Shown: in pieces, positions 1 through 6,579 of the stretch
How positions within the stretch are numbered: position 1 is the first letter of the stretch
Layout: every line of letters begins with the position of its first letter
Assembly: GCA_028288775.1 (NCBI GenBank)
Contig: JAQGHP010000672.1
Coordinates: forward strand, 1 to 11,170
Source of the DNA: Phycisphaerales bacterium
Lineage (GTDB): Bacteria; Planctomycetota; Phycisphaerae; Tepidisphaerales; Tepidisphaeraceae
Direction: 5' to 3'
DNA length: 11,170 nt
Translations under genes and position numbers: made by a program
Notes under the pieces: model-generated
The model's database searches: none
Told to the model about the DNA's origin: nothing
Seen by the model: the letters and a program-made list of their open reading frames with translations, nothing else

Positions 1-9
1 TTCCGATCT
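1..9. other. Possible residual sequencing-adapter bases
   Basis: The first nine bases, TTCCGATCT, equal the 3' end of the common Illumina adapter, and they stop exactly where a perfect inverted repeat begins at base 10. Nine bases can match by chance. Their place at the very edge of the window, next to a fold-back structure that would break an assembly, makes leftover adapter on a contig end plausible. This is an inference; the reads would settle it. Confidence 0.4.
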
Positions 10-88
10 ATTAAGATTAAGATTAGGATAGGAGCGCTCTGAGAGGAAGCCCCCCTCAGAGCGCTCCTATCCTAATCTTAATCTTAAT
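10..88. repeat. Perfect 34-bp inverted repeat (11-nt loop) of AATCTT-type units
   Basis: Bases 10-43 are the exact reverse complement of bases 55-88, with an 11-base loop at 44-54. The outer part of each arm is made of short A/T-rich units related to TAAGAT/AATCTT. The inner part is GC-rich and contains AGCGCT. The unit pattern continues past the right arm to about base 101. The hairpin lies upstream of the sugar isomerase gene. It could end transcription from the left, be a dispersed repeat, or be a fold-back artefact of library preparation. Confidence 0.85.
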
Positions 89-212
89 CCTAATCTTAAT
101 CGTCCGTTTCCCCTCCCCCCGAACCCCCGAAGATTGACACACTCCTTCCCTTCCGCTCTTATTTCCCGCGCGGATAACTTTTCAATCCAAGCCCTACGCA
201 AGGAGAAATTCC

Positions 213-1238
213 ATGGCTCGTCCCGTCACCCTTTTCAGCGGCCAGTGGGCCGACCTTCCCTTCGAAACCCTCTGCGCCAAGGCGAAGCAGTTCGGCTACG
301 ACGGCGTCGAGCTTCCCTGCTGGGGCGACCACTTCGAAGTCGACAAAGCCCTCAAAGACAAGGGCTACGTCAAGAACCGCTGGGACATCCTCACGAGCCA
401 CGGACTCAAGGCCTATGCCATCTCCAATCACCTCGTCGGCCAGGCCGTCTGTGACCTGATCGACGAGCGCCACAAGCTCATCCTCCCCGAAGACGTCTGG
501 GGCGACGGCAGCCCCGAAGGCGTCCGCCAGCGCGCCGCGCAGAAGCTCATCGATACCGCCAAGGCCGCCCGCGCCTTCTTCGACGCGGCCCCCGAGCCGA
601 CCGGCTTCCCCGCCGTGGTGAACGGGTTCACCGGCTCGAGCATCTGGCATTCGATCTACGCCTTCCCGCCGACGGACCAGAAATACTGGCAGAAGGGCTT
701 CGACGATTTCGCCAAACGCTTCGGCCCCATCCTCGACGCCTTCGACAAGGCGAACGTGAACTTCGCCCTGGAAGTTCACCCCACCGAAATCGCCTTCGAC
801 ATCGCCTCGGCCCAGCGCGCCATCGACGCGGTGAAAGGCCACAAGCGCTTCGGCTTCAATTACGACCCTTCGCACCTGGGCTATCAGCACGTCGATTACG
901 TGAAGTTCATCCGCACCTTCGGCCCGCGCATCTTCCACGTTCACGTCAAGGACGCCTGGTGGGGCCACGGCGACGGCACCGTCGGCGTCTTCGGCGGGCA
1001 TACCACCTTCGCCGACCCCGCCCGCTACTGGGACTTCCGCTCGCCGGGCCACGGCGACGTGAAGTTCGAGGACATCATCGTCGCGCTGAATGACGTGAAG
1101 TACGCCGGGCCGTTGTCGGTGGAATGGGAAGACAGCCGCATGGACCGCGAGCACGGCGCAGCCGAGGCTGCCGCGTTCGTGCGGAAGATCGACTTCAAGC
1201 CGTCGGCAATCGCGTTCGACGCACAGTTCGACCGGTAG
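213..1238 (+). CDS. Sugar phosphate isomerase/epimerase (xylose isomerase-like TIM barrel)
   Basis: This 341-residue cytoplasmic protein resembles the xylose-isomerase-like TIM-barrel family (AP endonuclease 2 fold), whose members isomerise or epimerise sugars, keto-sugars or cyclitols with a divalent metal. The likely metal and substrate ligands sit at the usual strand ends: Glu187 and His189 in ALEVHP, Asp218 and His221 in NYDPSHLG, His242/His244 and Asp247 in FHVHVKD, and Glu304 or Glu306 in SVEWED. The length suits a full single-domain member. The ATG at 213 is preceded by AAGGAG about seven bases upstream. The substrate cannot be read from the sequence, and planctomycetes carry many paralogues. 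It stands alone on this strand and converges with nth. I am sure of the family and not of the reaction. Confidence 0.9.
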   Translation: MARPVTLFSGQWADLPFETLCAKAKQFGYDGVELPCWGDHFEVDKALKDKGYVKNRWDILTSHGLKAYAISNHLVGQAVCDLIDERHKLILPEDVWGDGSPEGVRQRAAQKLIDTAKAARAFFDAAPEPTGFPAVVNGFTGSSIWHSIYAFPPTDQKYWQKGFDDFAKRFGPILDAFDKANVNFALEVHPTEIAFDIASAQRAIDAVKGHKRFGFNYDPSHLGYQHVDYVKFIRTFGPRIFHVHVKDAWWGHGDGTVGVFGGHTTFADPARYWDFRSPGHGDVKFEDIIVALNDVKYAGPLSVEWEDSRMDREHGAAEAAAFVRKIDFKPSAIAFDAQFDR

Positions 1239-1256
1239 ACGGAAAGACAGGGCGTG

Positions 1257-1344
1257 AAACGTGGTCCTGAAACGTGAAACGTGAGAAGACATCGGTCAGC
1301 CGAATCTTCTCACGTTTCACGTTTCACGTTTCAGGACCACGTTT
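1257..1344. repeat. Heptad-built inverted repeat at a convergent gene junction
   Basis: The left arm, 1257-1289, pairs with the right arm, 1305-1344, across a 15-base loop that itself contains a TCGG/CCGA mini-stem. Both arms carry tandem copies of the heptad GTGAAAC (CACGTTT on the other side). The right arm has exactly one extra heptad, so the arms differ by one slipped unit. It lies between the plus-strand isomerase stop at 1238 and the minus-strand nth stop at 1373, so it could act as a bidirectional transcription stop. The heptad resembles low-complexity dispersed repeats I associate with planctomycete intergenic regions. Confidence 0.8.
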
Positions 1345-1372
1345 TACTCTTCACGCCCACGCGGACGCGACC

Positions 1373-2104
1373 CTATCGGTGCGCCGTCACGCCCACCTGC
1401 CTGCAATATTCCAGCACGGGGCATTGCGAGCACCTGGGCAGTTTGCCCGTGCAGATGTGCTTCCCGAACGGCACGAGCAGCTTGTTGATCTCCAGCCAAT
1501 AACGGCGGGGGAGTTTCGCCTCCAGTGCCGCCATCGTCTTCTCCGGCGTGCTCGCCCGCACGAGGCCCCACCGGTTGGTCACGCGATGCACGTGGATGTC
1601 CACCGGAATCCCCACCGGCTTTTTGCACGCGATCCCGAGGGCCAGGTTGGCGCACTTGGGTCCGACGCCGGAAAAGCTGGTGAGCGTCTGGAAATCGCAA
1701 GGGAGTTCGCCGCCAAAGTCTTTCGTCACGCGCTGTGCGATCGCGTGGATCGTTCGCGACTTGGGCTCGTGAAACGTACAGGCGTGGATCAGTTCGTCGA
1801 TCCGCCCGGGCGTCAGCCGCGCCATCGCACTCGGCGTGTCCGCGGCTTCGAACAGCTTTAGCGCCGTCGGCAGCGAAACCTCTTCAAACGTGCGGATCGT
1901 GATCACGCACGCGACGAGAATTTGAAAGGGCGACCCATATCCCCGCTCCGCCAATTCAAACAACACCGCCTTCGGATAATGTTCCACGGCTTCGCGCACG
2001 CGCGCCATGACCTCGTCGATGTCGAAAGGTTTCTTACCAGGCGCACGCGCCGTCTTGGGATCGTCCCAGCGGGCGGCAGCGGATGGTTTGACGCCCTTCG
2101 CCAC
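1373..2104 (-). CDS. nth: Endonuclease III (DNA glycosylase/AP lyase)
   Basis: This is a 243-residue base-excision-repair glycosylase/AP lyase that removes oxidised pyrimidines from DNA. The helix-hairpin-helix reads SGVGPKCAN with the catalytic lysine at about 150. The catalytic aspartate is at about 169 in VDIHVHRV. A C-terminal 4Fe-4S loop has cysteines at 218, 225, 228 and 234, the classic C-x6-C-x2-C-x5-C spacing. The usual SAQ(A/T)TD segment is replaced by CVITIRTFEEV, a variant I associate with a subfamily. The longest frame starts at GTG 2104 with a poor ribosome site, and this GTG lies in sequence repeated at 6577-6600. An ATG at 2008 would give 211 residues, the length of E. coli Nth, but the preceding FDIDEV stretch looks native, so I keep the longer form. 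A broken copy of the 5' half lies at 6381-6579. Confidence 0.93.
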   Translation of the reverse strand: MAKGVKPSAAARWDDPKTARAPGKKPFDIDEVMARVREAVEHYPKAVLFELAERGYGSPFQILVACVITIRTFEEVSLPTALKLFEAADTPSAMARLTPGRIDELIHACTFHEPKSRTIHAIAQRVTKDFGGELPCDFQTLTSFSGVGPKCANLALGIACKKPVGIPVDIHVHRVTNRWGLVRASTPEKTMAALEAKLPRRYWLEINKLLVPFGKHICTGKLPRCSQCPVLEYCRQVGVTAHR

Positions 2105-2125
2105 CCCCGTAAGCTACCGCGTGGC
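1905..2125. repeat. Source copy of a segment duplicated at 6381-6600
   Basis: This stretch covers the 5' part of nth and about 20 bases upstream. It matches 6381-6600 in the same orientation, with scattered substitutions and small indels. The identical run CCCCGTAAGCTACCGCGTGG occurs near the upstream end of both copies. Weaker similarity seems to go on past 2125, and both copies are followed on the same side by the same GC-rich palindromic element. The original unit may therefore have spanned about 1905-2262. Confidence 0.8.
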
Positions 2126-2177
2126 AGCGCGGCCGGGCAATTGCAAAATGCCGTGCGGCAAAGTGCCCGGCAGACTT

Positions 2178-2262
2178 TCAGAGCCGGGGCGTGTCGCCCC
2201 GGTCGGGCCGCAGGCCCGAAACGGAGCTTCGCCGCGACCGGGCCGGCACGGCCCGGCTCTGA
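2178..2262. repeat. GC-rich palindromic element, copy 1
   Basis: The element is about 85 bases long, bounded by TCAGAGCCGGG and its exact reverse complement CCCGGCTCTGA. Inside it are a smaller hairpin (CCGGGGCG-TGT-CGCCCCGG) and GGGCC-rich stems. A second copy in the same orientation lies at 6767-6857, with only a short divergent stretch in the middle. It sits between the cupin stop at 2294 and the nth start at 2104. It encodes no protein that I can support and looks like a REP/MITE-type non-autonomous repeat. Confidence 0.8.
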
Positions 2263-2293
2263 AGTTATCTGACAAACCAGACCCCGCGAACCT

Positions 2294-2839
2294 CTACGGG
2301 CCGAGCAATTCGGTGCGATATTTCGGGGCGAGGTCTATCGCTTTCTTGATGAACGCCGCTTGCGCGGCTTTGTCGAGTTCGGGAGGCCTGGCGGTTCGGG
2401 AAGCGACCCGGACGCCGACCTCCTCGAAGAACTTTTCCTGCCCCGCCGGCGCGCAGATGCACAGCAGCCGGACCGGGCGGCCGGACGCGTTGGTGAACGA
2501 ATGCGGCGCGTTGGCCGGGATGCTCACGGTTTCGCCGGCGCGGATCGCTCGCTTCTGCCCGCGGAACGTGGCCTCGATCTCCCCCTCCAGAATCGTGAAC
2601 GACTCCTCGAAATCATGCCGGTGCGGCGGCGGTCCGCCGCCGGGGGGGATGTGCATGTCGATCAAGCAGTAGCGGCCACCGGTTTCTTCGCCACCCAAAA
2701 GAATCGTGTACGTGTCGCCCACGAGCCCGATATGCGGCAACGGCGCGTCGATATCAGGCTGGGCGACGACGAGCTTCCGATGAGGATCATCGTTCGGAAT
2801 CGCAGTGACTGGTTGAGTCGTGATGGAATGAGGGGTCAT
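2294..2839 (-). CDS. Single-domain cupin (quercetin dioxygenase-like)
   Basis: This 181-residue protein has one cupin barrel. Motif 1 is at about 67-86 with PPPHRHDFEESF, giving ligands His73, His75 and Glu79. Motif 2 is at about 103-117 with GETVSIPANAPHSFTN, giving His113. It would therefore bind one divalent metal. Such proteins act as small dioxygenases, isomerases or sugar-binding regulators, and the substrate cannot be inferred. The ATG at 2839 is chosen because AAGGAG lies six bases upstream; the frame stays open further upstream to 3013 but would run through the terminator. A TAAAAT at 2869-2874 (minus strand) could be a -10 box, with no clear -35. It lies beyond the terminator of the redox operon, so it is probably transcribed on its own. 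Confidence 0.88.
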   Translation of the reverse strand: MTPHSITTQPVTAIPNDDPHRKLVVAQPDIDAPLPHIGLVGDTYTILLGGEETGGRYCLIDMHIPPGGGPPPHRHDFEESFTILEGEIEATFRGQKRAIRAGETVSIPANAPHSFTNASGRPVRLLCICAPAGQEKFFEEVGVRVASRTARPPELDKAAQAAFIKKAIDLAPKYRTELLGP

Positions 2840-2895
2840 GGAATCTCCTTCGGTTGCGAGTCGAACGCATTTTAGTCCACAAGGGAGAGCGAAGG

Positions 2896-2929
2896 AAAAA
2901 GGGGCGGAAGCGACAATCACTTCCGCCCC
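2896..2929 (-). terminator. Rho-independent terminator of the redox operon
   Basis: Bases 2901-2910 (GGGGCGGAAG) pair perfectly with 2920-2929 across a nine-base loop. Read on the minus strand, the stem is followed at once by TTTTTCCTTC. It lies about 80 bases past the cupredoxin stop and ahead of the cupin start. It should end the operon that runs down from 5994 and isolate the cupin gene. Confidence 0.85.
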
Positions 2930-3009
2930 CAGGGAAGGAAGCTCGCAAAAACACTGAAGTTCAAGAATCAGCGACTCCGGCGGAATTCGGCCCCGCCGCC
3001 CGGGGCGAC

Positions 3010-3459
3010 TCACTTCACAATCACGCTGGCGGTCATGTGTGGGTGGACCTTGCAGTAATATTTGTAAGTCCCCGGCCTGGTGAAAGTGAACGAATATTTG
3101 TCGTCCGTGTCGAGCGCTTTGGAGTCGAATGCCACCGGCGCGTCGTCGCTGCTGGCGGTGTGCGGCACGTCATCATGATTGACCCACGTGACGGTGGTGC
3201 CGACGGGCACCGAAAGGACCTGGGGCGTAAACGAGAAGTTGTCGATGGAGACCGTCGTATGCATCGCAGCATCGGCGGACGGCGGCGCGTTGCCGGCGGC
3301 CGGCATCGTCGTCGCGGCGACGTGTGCGGCCGGGGGAACTGCCTTGGCCTCCATCGCGGCAACCTCCGGCCGCCGGAGCCATGCCATACCGCCGATCGTC
3401 AGCAGGACCAGCAGGAGCACGAAGGCCACATAAACATTCATCAATCGAAAGCGTTGCAT
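3010..3459 (-). CDS. Membrane-anchored cupredoxin (amicyanin/plastocyanin-like)
   Basis: This 149-residue blue copper protein should carry single electrons outside the cytoplasmic membrane. A hydrophobic segment at about 8-28 looks like an uncleaved anchor or signal. An Ala/Pro-rich linker runs to about 67, and the cupredoxin fold fills 68-149. Type 1 copper ligands are clear: His100 in DVPHTAS, then Cys136, His139 and Met142 in YYCKVHPHM. The C-x2-H-x2-M spacing is the short amicyanin type. The ATG at 3459 is preceded by GGAG at eight bases; an upstream in-frame start at 3516 would overlap the previous gene and lacks support. Only 35 bases separate it from the flavocytochrome stop at 3495, so the two are probably co-transcribed and may be redox partners. 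Confidence 0.92.
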   Translation of the reverse strand: MQRFRLMNVYVAFVLLLVLLTIGGMAWLRRPEVAAMEAKAVPPAAHVAATTMPAAGNAPPSADAAMHTTVSIDNFSFTPQVLSVPVGTTVTWVNHDDVPHTASSDDAPVAFDSKALDTDDKYSFTFTRPGTYKYYCKVHPHMTASVIVK

Positions 3460-3494
3460 TGTTGTTCTCCAAAAAGGGGGTTTCGATAAATACG

Positions 3495-4940
3495 TTAGAG
3501 TGAGAAGTAATCGCAATGGATGCGGCGGGGGTTGACGCGCTTCTGCCGCAACTGTCGAATCAATTCGACGGTCATCCGGGAAGGGCAGCAGAGGTAAAAC
3601 ACCTTGTCGTCAAGGCCCCGGCACCATTCGCCCAACCGGTTGCCGTCAACGCGCCCCGTCTCGCCGGTCCACCAGGCCGGTGGCGTCGAGAGCACGAAAA
3701 TCACCTTCAGGGCCGGCCACTGGCCCACTTCCATCGCGGCCAACTCCGCGGCGAAGAGGATGTCGTCCATTGCCCGGCTGGCGTAGATCAGAGTCACGTA
3801 ACGCGATTCGCCGCGGTCGCGCATTGCCCGCAACATGCTCATGAATGGCGTGATCCCGACCCCGCCGGCAACGAATACCAGATCGCCTTCGTCGGGATGC
3901 AAATCGTATGAGAATCGGCCGAACGGACCGTGGACGGTCGCCATGTCGCCGACTCGTATTTTGTCGATTACGCGCGTAAAGTCGCCGCAGTCTTTGATCG
4001 TCAGGCTGATTCGGTCGGTGCGTTCCGGGCTCGAGGCGATGGTGAACGGGTGCTCCTGGGCCGGCACGGCTGAATTGAGTAGTCGCAGGAATTGGAACTG
4101 TCCCGGAGAGAAATGGAAGGGCCGGCCGTCGGGCGCCGACAGCGTGAGCGTGCACGCCCGCGACGATTCGAATCGTACCGACGAGACGCGAAACGCACGC
4201 CGGGCGAGAAGCCGCGGGCGGATCGCACGGGTGTAGATCCAGACGGCCAACGCGATTGCGGGTACTGCCGCCAACACCGTTCGAGCGCCGGCGTCGTTCA
4301 GATCATCGCCCGCCATCAAGCCATGGACGAAACCGGCCGCCAGAACGACCAGCGCGACTGCGGCGTGCGCCCGCCGCCACTTCTCGTACGACAGCCGCAT
4401 CGCCCCCCGCAGCACTGCTGCCGTGACTTGCGCGCCCAGAAGAATTAGCGCGACCCGCCCGGCCCAGATGTGCCATCTGGTGTGCAGCCGCGTAAGAAGT
4501 GTCCAGCTCTCGCCGCCGGCGATCAGCAGCGGGTGAACGCATAACAGCGCAACGATGACCAGAGCCATGGACCGGTGAAACCGCAGCAGCAGATCAAGCC
4601 CGAAGGGAGCTTCGATCCATTGCAGGCGCGCGGTCAGCACGAACTGGATGGACAGCAACGTGAATCCAACCAGCGCGCAGTTGATTCCGAGCCCCGTTGC
4701 CGTGGGATGCCGATTGTCCGGATCGAGCGCGGCAAGGATGACCAGAGGGGCAATGGCAAGTAGCGGATAGAACACACAGAGCAGCACGGCCCATTCCGTC
4801 CTGCAGAACCAGGGGAATTGGGTCGGCCGGGCCACTTTGGAGTGGTGGCCGGCCACGCGCTGTGCCACCATGGCCATGCTACCCGGGCCGAAGCGGCAGT
4901 CCGTCGCTTTATCGAAATGGGAGCCGTTGCCGTTGCTCAT
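3495..4940 (-). CDS. Ferric reductase/NOX-like membrane flavocytochrome b
   Basis: This 481-residue protein probably passes electrons from NAD(P)H through FAD and heme b across the membrane. The N-terminal half (about 50-240) holds roughly six membrane helices of the ferric-reductase-like domain. Two helices carry H-x13-H pairs, His122/His136 and His192/His206, the classic bis-heme ligand arrangement. The C-terminal half is a ferredoxin-reductase module: HPFTIASSP at 297-305 (FAD), GPFGRF at 338-343, FVAGGVGITPF at 356-366 (nucleotide), and a C-terminal DYFSL. The usual CGP near the end is CCPSRM here. The ATG at 4940 has GGAGAG six bases upstream; the frame is open to 5093 but the extra residues look non-coding. 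It sits between the small protein and the cupredoxin and could feed either the cupredoxin or the diiron oxidase. Confidence 0.92.
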   Translation of the reverse strand: MSNGNGSHFDKATDCRFGPGSMAMVAQRVAGHHSKVARPTQFPWFCRTEWAVLLCVFYPLLAIAPLVILAALDPDNRHPTATGLGINCALVGFTLLSIQFVLTARLQWIEAPFGLDLLLRFHRSMALVIVALLCVHPLLIAGGESWTLLTRLHTRWHIWAGRVALILLGAQVTAAVLRGAMRLSYEKWRRAHAAVALVVLAAGFVHGLMAGDDLNDAGARTVLAAVPAIALAVWIYTRAIRPRLLARRAFRVSSVRFESSRACTLTLSAPDGRPFHFSPGQFQFLRLLNSAVPAQEHPFTIASSPERTDRISLTIKDCGDFTRVIDKIRVGDMATVHGPFGRFSYDLHPDEGDLVFVAGGVGITPFMSMLRAMRDRGESRYVTLIYASRAMDDILFAAELAAMEVGQWPALKVIFVLSTPPAWWTGETGRVDGNRLGEWCRGLDDKVFYLCCPSRMTVELIRQLRQKRVNPRRIHCDYFSL

Positions 4941-5079
4941 GGGAAACTCTCCGATCAGGAATCGCACGCCGACTTGATTCGGTTTGCTCGTGATGCCAGA
5001 CCGCCCGCTCCGCGAGGATATTCCGGCGTCAATCATTTTGTTCTCAGACCATGACGGCACTCCCGCACAAATGGCGTTG

Positions 5080-5352
5080 CTACCAGAGCGCATGCCTCAC
5101 CACCCGCTCGCGCCCTTCCACGACGCGTCGCACGAGGATTTGCCTATAGCCCAACGAACGCAGCAGGCGCACCACCGCCCACGCCTGGCGGCGGGTGGGC
5201 GGTTCAGTTACGAGGGAGAGTTCCACGGTGATCGCGTTCAAGGGCTTGGCGATGCAGCACCAGTCGTACGGGTCCCCGAATGTCCAGGCGTCGCCGCCCA
5301 CGCGAATCTCGCGGGACCCCGGCGGAACGAGCTGGGCGTGGGCGAACGCCAT
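5080..5352 (-). CDS. Uncharacterised 90-residue protein coupled to the diiron oxidase
   Basis: I do not recognise this family. The protein is small, has no signal peptide or membrane helix, and looks cytoplasmic. It starts with a Gly/Trp-rich part (GGDAWTFGDPYDWCC, about 19-33) and ends in a basic helical half rich in Arg, about 52-90. The ATG at 5352 lies three bases past the stop of the upstream oxidase gene (5356-5358) and has no good ribosome site of its own, which points to translational coupling. The stop is the TAG at 5082-5080, read on the minus strand. A gap of 139 bases separates it from the flavocytochrome. The coupling suggests it works with the oxidase, for example as an accessory or substrate-binding subunit, but that is inference. 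Confidence 0.75.
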   Translation of the reverse strand: MAFAHAQLVPPGSREIRVGGDAWTFGDPYDWCCIAKPLNAITVELSLVTEPPTRRQAWAVVRLLRSLGYRQILVRRVVEGRERVVRHALW

Positions 5353-5355
5353 GGG

Positions 5356-5994
5356 TCAGTCATCGGGCGTTCCCGCAGCGGCAAGGAAGAACTCAAACAT
5401 CAGCTCTTCAAATCGCCGCGCCTCTTCCATCACTTCCACCCATCGGTCGGCCGGCAGCATCGCCACCTGCCGGTTCACTTCCTCGGAATGGCGCCGGTCG
5501 ACCAGGGTGTGCCTCGTAATGTAGCGCGCCGCGCCGTTCACCCCGCCCGGCAGCACCGCGGCGGGGTCGAGCATCGGCGACAAGTTCTCCGCCACACTCG
5601 AGATCCCCAGTACCAGGTACGGCTTGGGGCCGTTGGCGACCTCTTCTATGCGCTCGATCAGCCGGCGCGTCGCGGGTAGCGGCGGCGGAATTAGCTCGCC
5701 GAGGTCCATCAGGTCCTGTTCAGCCCAGCGGTGATGTCCGTTCTCCTCCCGCGCATGGCGCACAAACCATTGTGATAGCGCCGGGTCATCGATCCGATCG
5801 GAAACCTGACGTAAATGCGCCTGGGCCGCGGCGCTGAAGTGATACAGTTGCCCGAGCAATCCGACGTACTGCCGACGCTTCAGCCGATTGCCGTTCAAGA
5901 CGGTCATGACACGCTCGGCCAGTCCGCTTGCCCGCGCATTCGTCCCCCCTGCGAATACACGCGAGCGCGTTTCGTTTTCCGTGATGTCGTGCAT
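5356..5994 (-). CDS. Heme-oxygenase-like diiron oxidase (UndA/CADD-type fold)
   Basis: This 212-residue helical protein fits the iron-containing redox enzyme family with a heme-oxygenase-like fold. Members use a non-heme iron pair and O2 for oxidative decarboxylation, N-oxidation or C-C cleavage. Likely ligands are Glu84 and His87 in REENGHH, Glu136 in SVAENLSP, and His162, Asp166 and His169 in RHTLVDRRH. The E-x2-H and H-x3-D-x2-H spacings match those I recall for UndA, the 1-undecene-forming enzyme. The length is a little short of UndA. The ATG at 5994 has AGGAG six bases upstream. It is first in a minus-strand run with the small protein, flavocytochrome and cupredoxin, and so may receive electrons from them. 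The substrate is unknown. A TenA-like or PqqC-like role is less likely given the full iron-ligand set. Confidence 0.85.
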   Translation of the reverse strand: MHDITENETRSRVFAGGTNARASGLAERVMTVLNGNRLKRRQYVGLLGQLYHFSAAAQAHLRQVSDRIDDPALSQWFVRHAREENGHHRWAEQDLMDLGELIPPPLPATRRLIERIEEVANGPKPYLVLGISSVAENLSPMLDPAAVLPGGVNGAARYITRHTLVDRRHSEEVNRQVAMLPADRWVEVMEEARRFEELMFEFFLAAAGTPDD

Positions 5995-6380
5995 GTCTTA
6001 CTCCTGCGTATGTGTGAATGCCGCGGCTCGCACGGCGCGGCCGCGAACAGTCGCTGCCTACCGGGCTACCCGCCTTGCGAATCCTGACCGCTGGTGCGTC
6101 CCGGTTATTCCCGCCTGATTGGTCTCGCTGTGAAACATTTTCAGAGGCGAATTGACTCAAAAATCTGTTGGATGCCGGAATATCCGCACGGGGGAGAGGT
6201 CTGCTGTCGCCACGCTCGCGTCAGTGGCCCCGATTCCGAGCAGGGTGATGGCGACGGCACGCTAATCGGCAGCCATTCGCGGCACCACCATGACAAACGA
6301 TCCAAATGACTCGCGCGGCGGGATTCGAACCGATCAGATTTGTCGGGCTCACGACGGACGGGCCTAGAGTAAGCCGCCTG
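5995..6380. other. Gene-free stretch upstream of the redox operon
   Basis: I see no credible gene here on either strand. Open frames are short, lack ribosome sites, and read as low-complexity Arg-rich peptides. The region must hold the promoter for the minus-strand operon starting at 5994, but I could not pick a convincing -35/-10 pair. The only structure I recognise is the tRNA-3'-end-like scrap at 6309-6336. Confidence 0.6.
6309..6336 (-). other. tRNA 3'-end-like fragment (B-box match)
   Basis: On the minus strand, 6331-6321 reads GGTTCGAATCC, a perfect match to the tRNA T-loop (B-box) consensus, followed by a GC-rich stretch like a 3' acceptor arm. The T-stem pairs poorly. No 5' acceptor, D-arm or anticodon arm can be folded from the sequence upstream, so this is not a working tRNA. 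It may be a remnant or an attachment-site half beside the nth fragment, or chance. Confidence 0.3.
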
Positions 6381-6579
6381 ACGCATGCGACGAGAATTTG
6401 CAAGGGCGATCCGTAACCCCGCTCCGCCAATTCGAACAGCACCGCCTTCGGGTAACACTTCACCGCTTCGCGCATGCGCCATGATCTCGTCGATGTCGAA
6501 TGGCTTCTTCGCAGGCGCGCGCTTCGTTTCAGGAGTCATCGGAGCAGGCGGAAGCGGATGGTTTGACGCGCTTCGCCAC
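6381..6579 (-). pseudogene. Truncated, frameshifted copy of nth (5' part)
   Basis: This segment matches the first ~66 codons of the intact nth gene (1905-2104) in the same orientation. Recognisable peptides are KKPFDIDEIMAH in one frame and REAVKCYPKAVLFELAERGY in another. Reading from the GTG equivalent at 6579, a one-base insertion brings an early in-frame TGA. A further two-base loss near 6475 shifts the frame again between IMAHA and REAVK. Homology stops at ILVACV, so the helix-hairpin-helix, catalytic lysine and aspartate, and iron-sulfur loop are all missing. It cannot make an active enzyme. The coding region ends against unrelated sequence that includes the tRNA-like scrap. Confidence 0.87.

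Noticed and set aside
10..101. CRISPR array or telomere-like tandem
   Set aside because: The AATCTT-type units are adjacent with no spacers and are organised as one inverted pair.
159..1292. Long open frame on the minus strand over the sugar isomerase
   Set aside because: It mirrors the codon pattern of the plus-strand gene, has Val/Ala/Glu-rich low-complexity translation with no motifs, and the opposite strand has a clear TIM-barrel enzyme with a ribosome site.
2840..3013. N-terminal extension of the cupin frame
   Set aside because: It would translate through the intrinsic terminator of the upstream operon, and the ATG at 2839 has a strong ribosome site.
6309..6385. Complete tRNA gene on the minus strand
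   Set aside because: Only the T-loop matches; no acceptor 5' strand, D-arm or seven-base anticodon loop with a proper stem could be formed.
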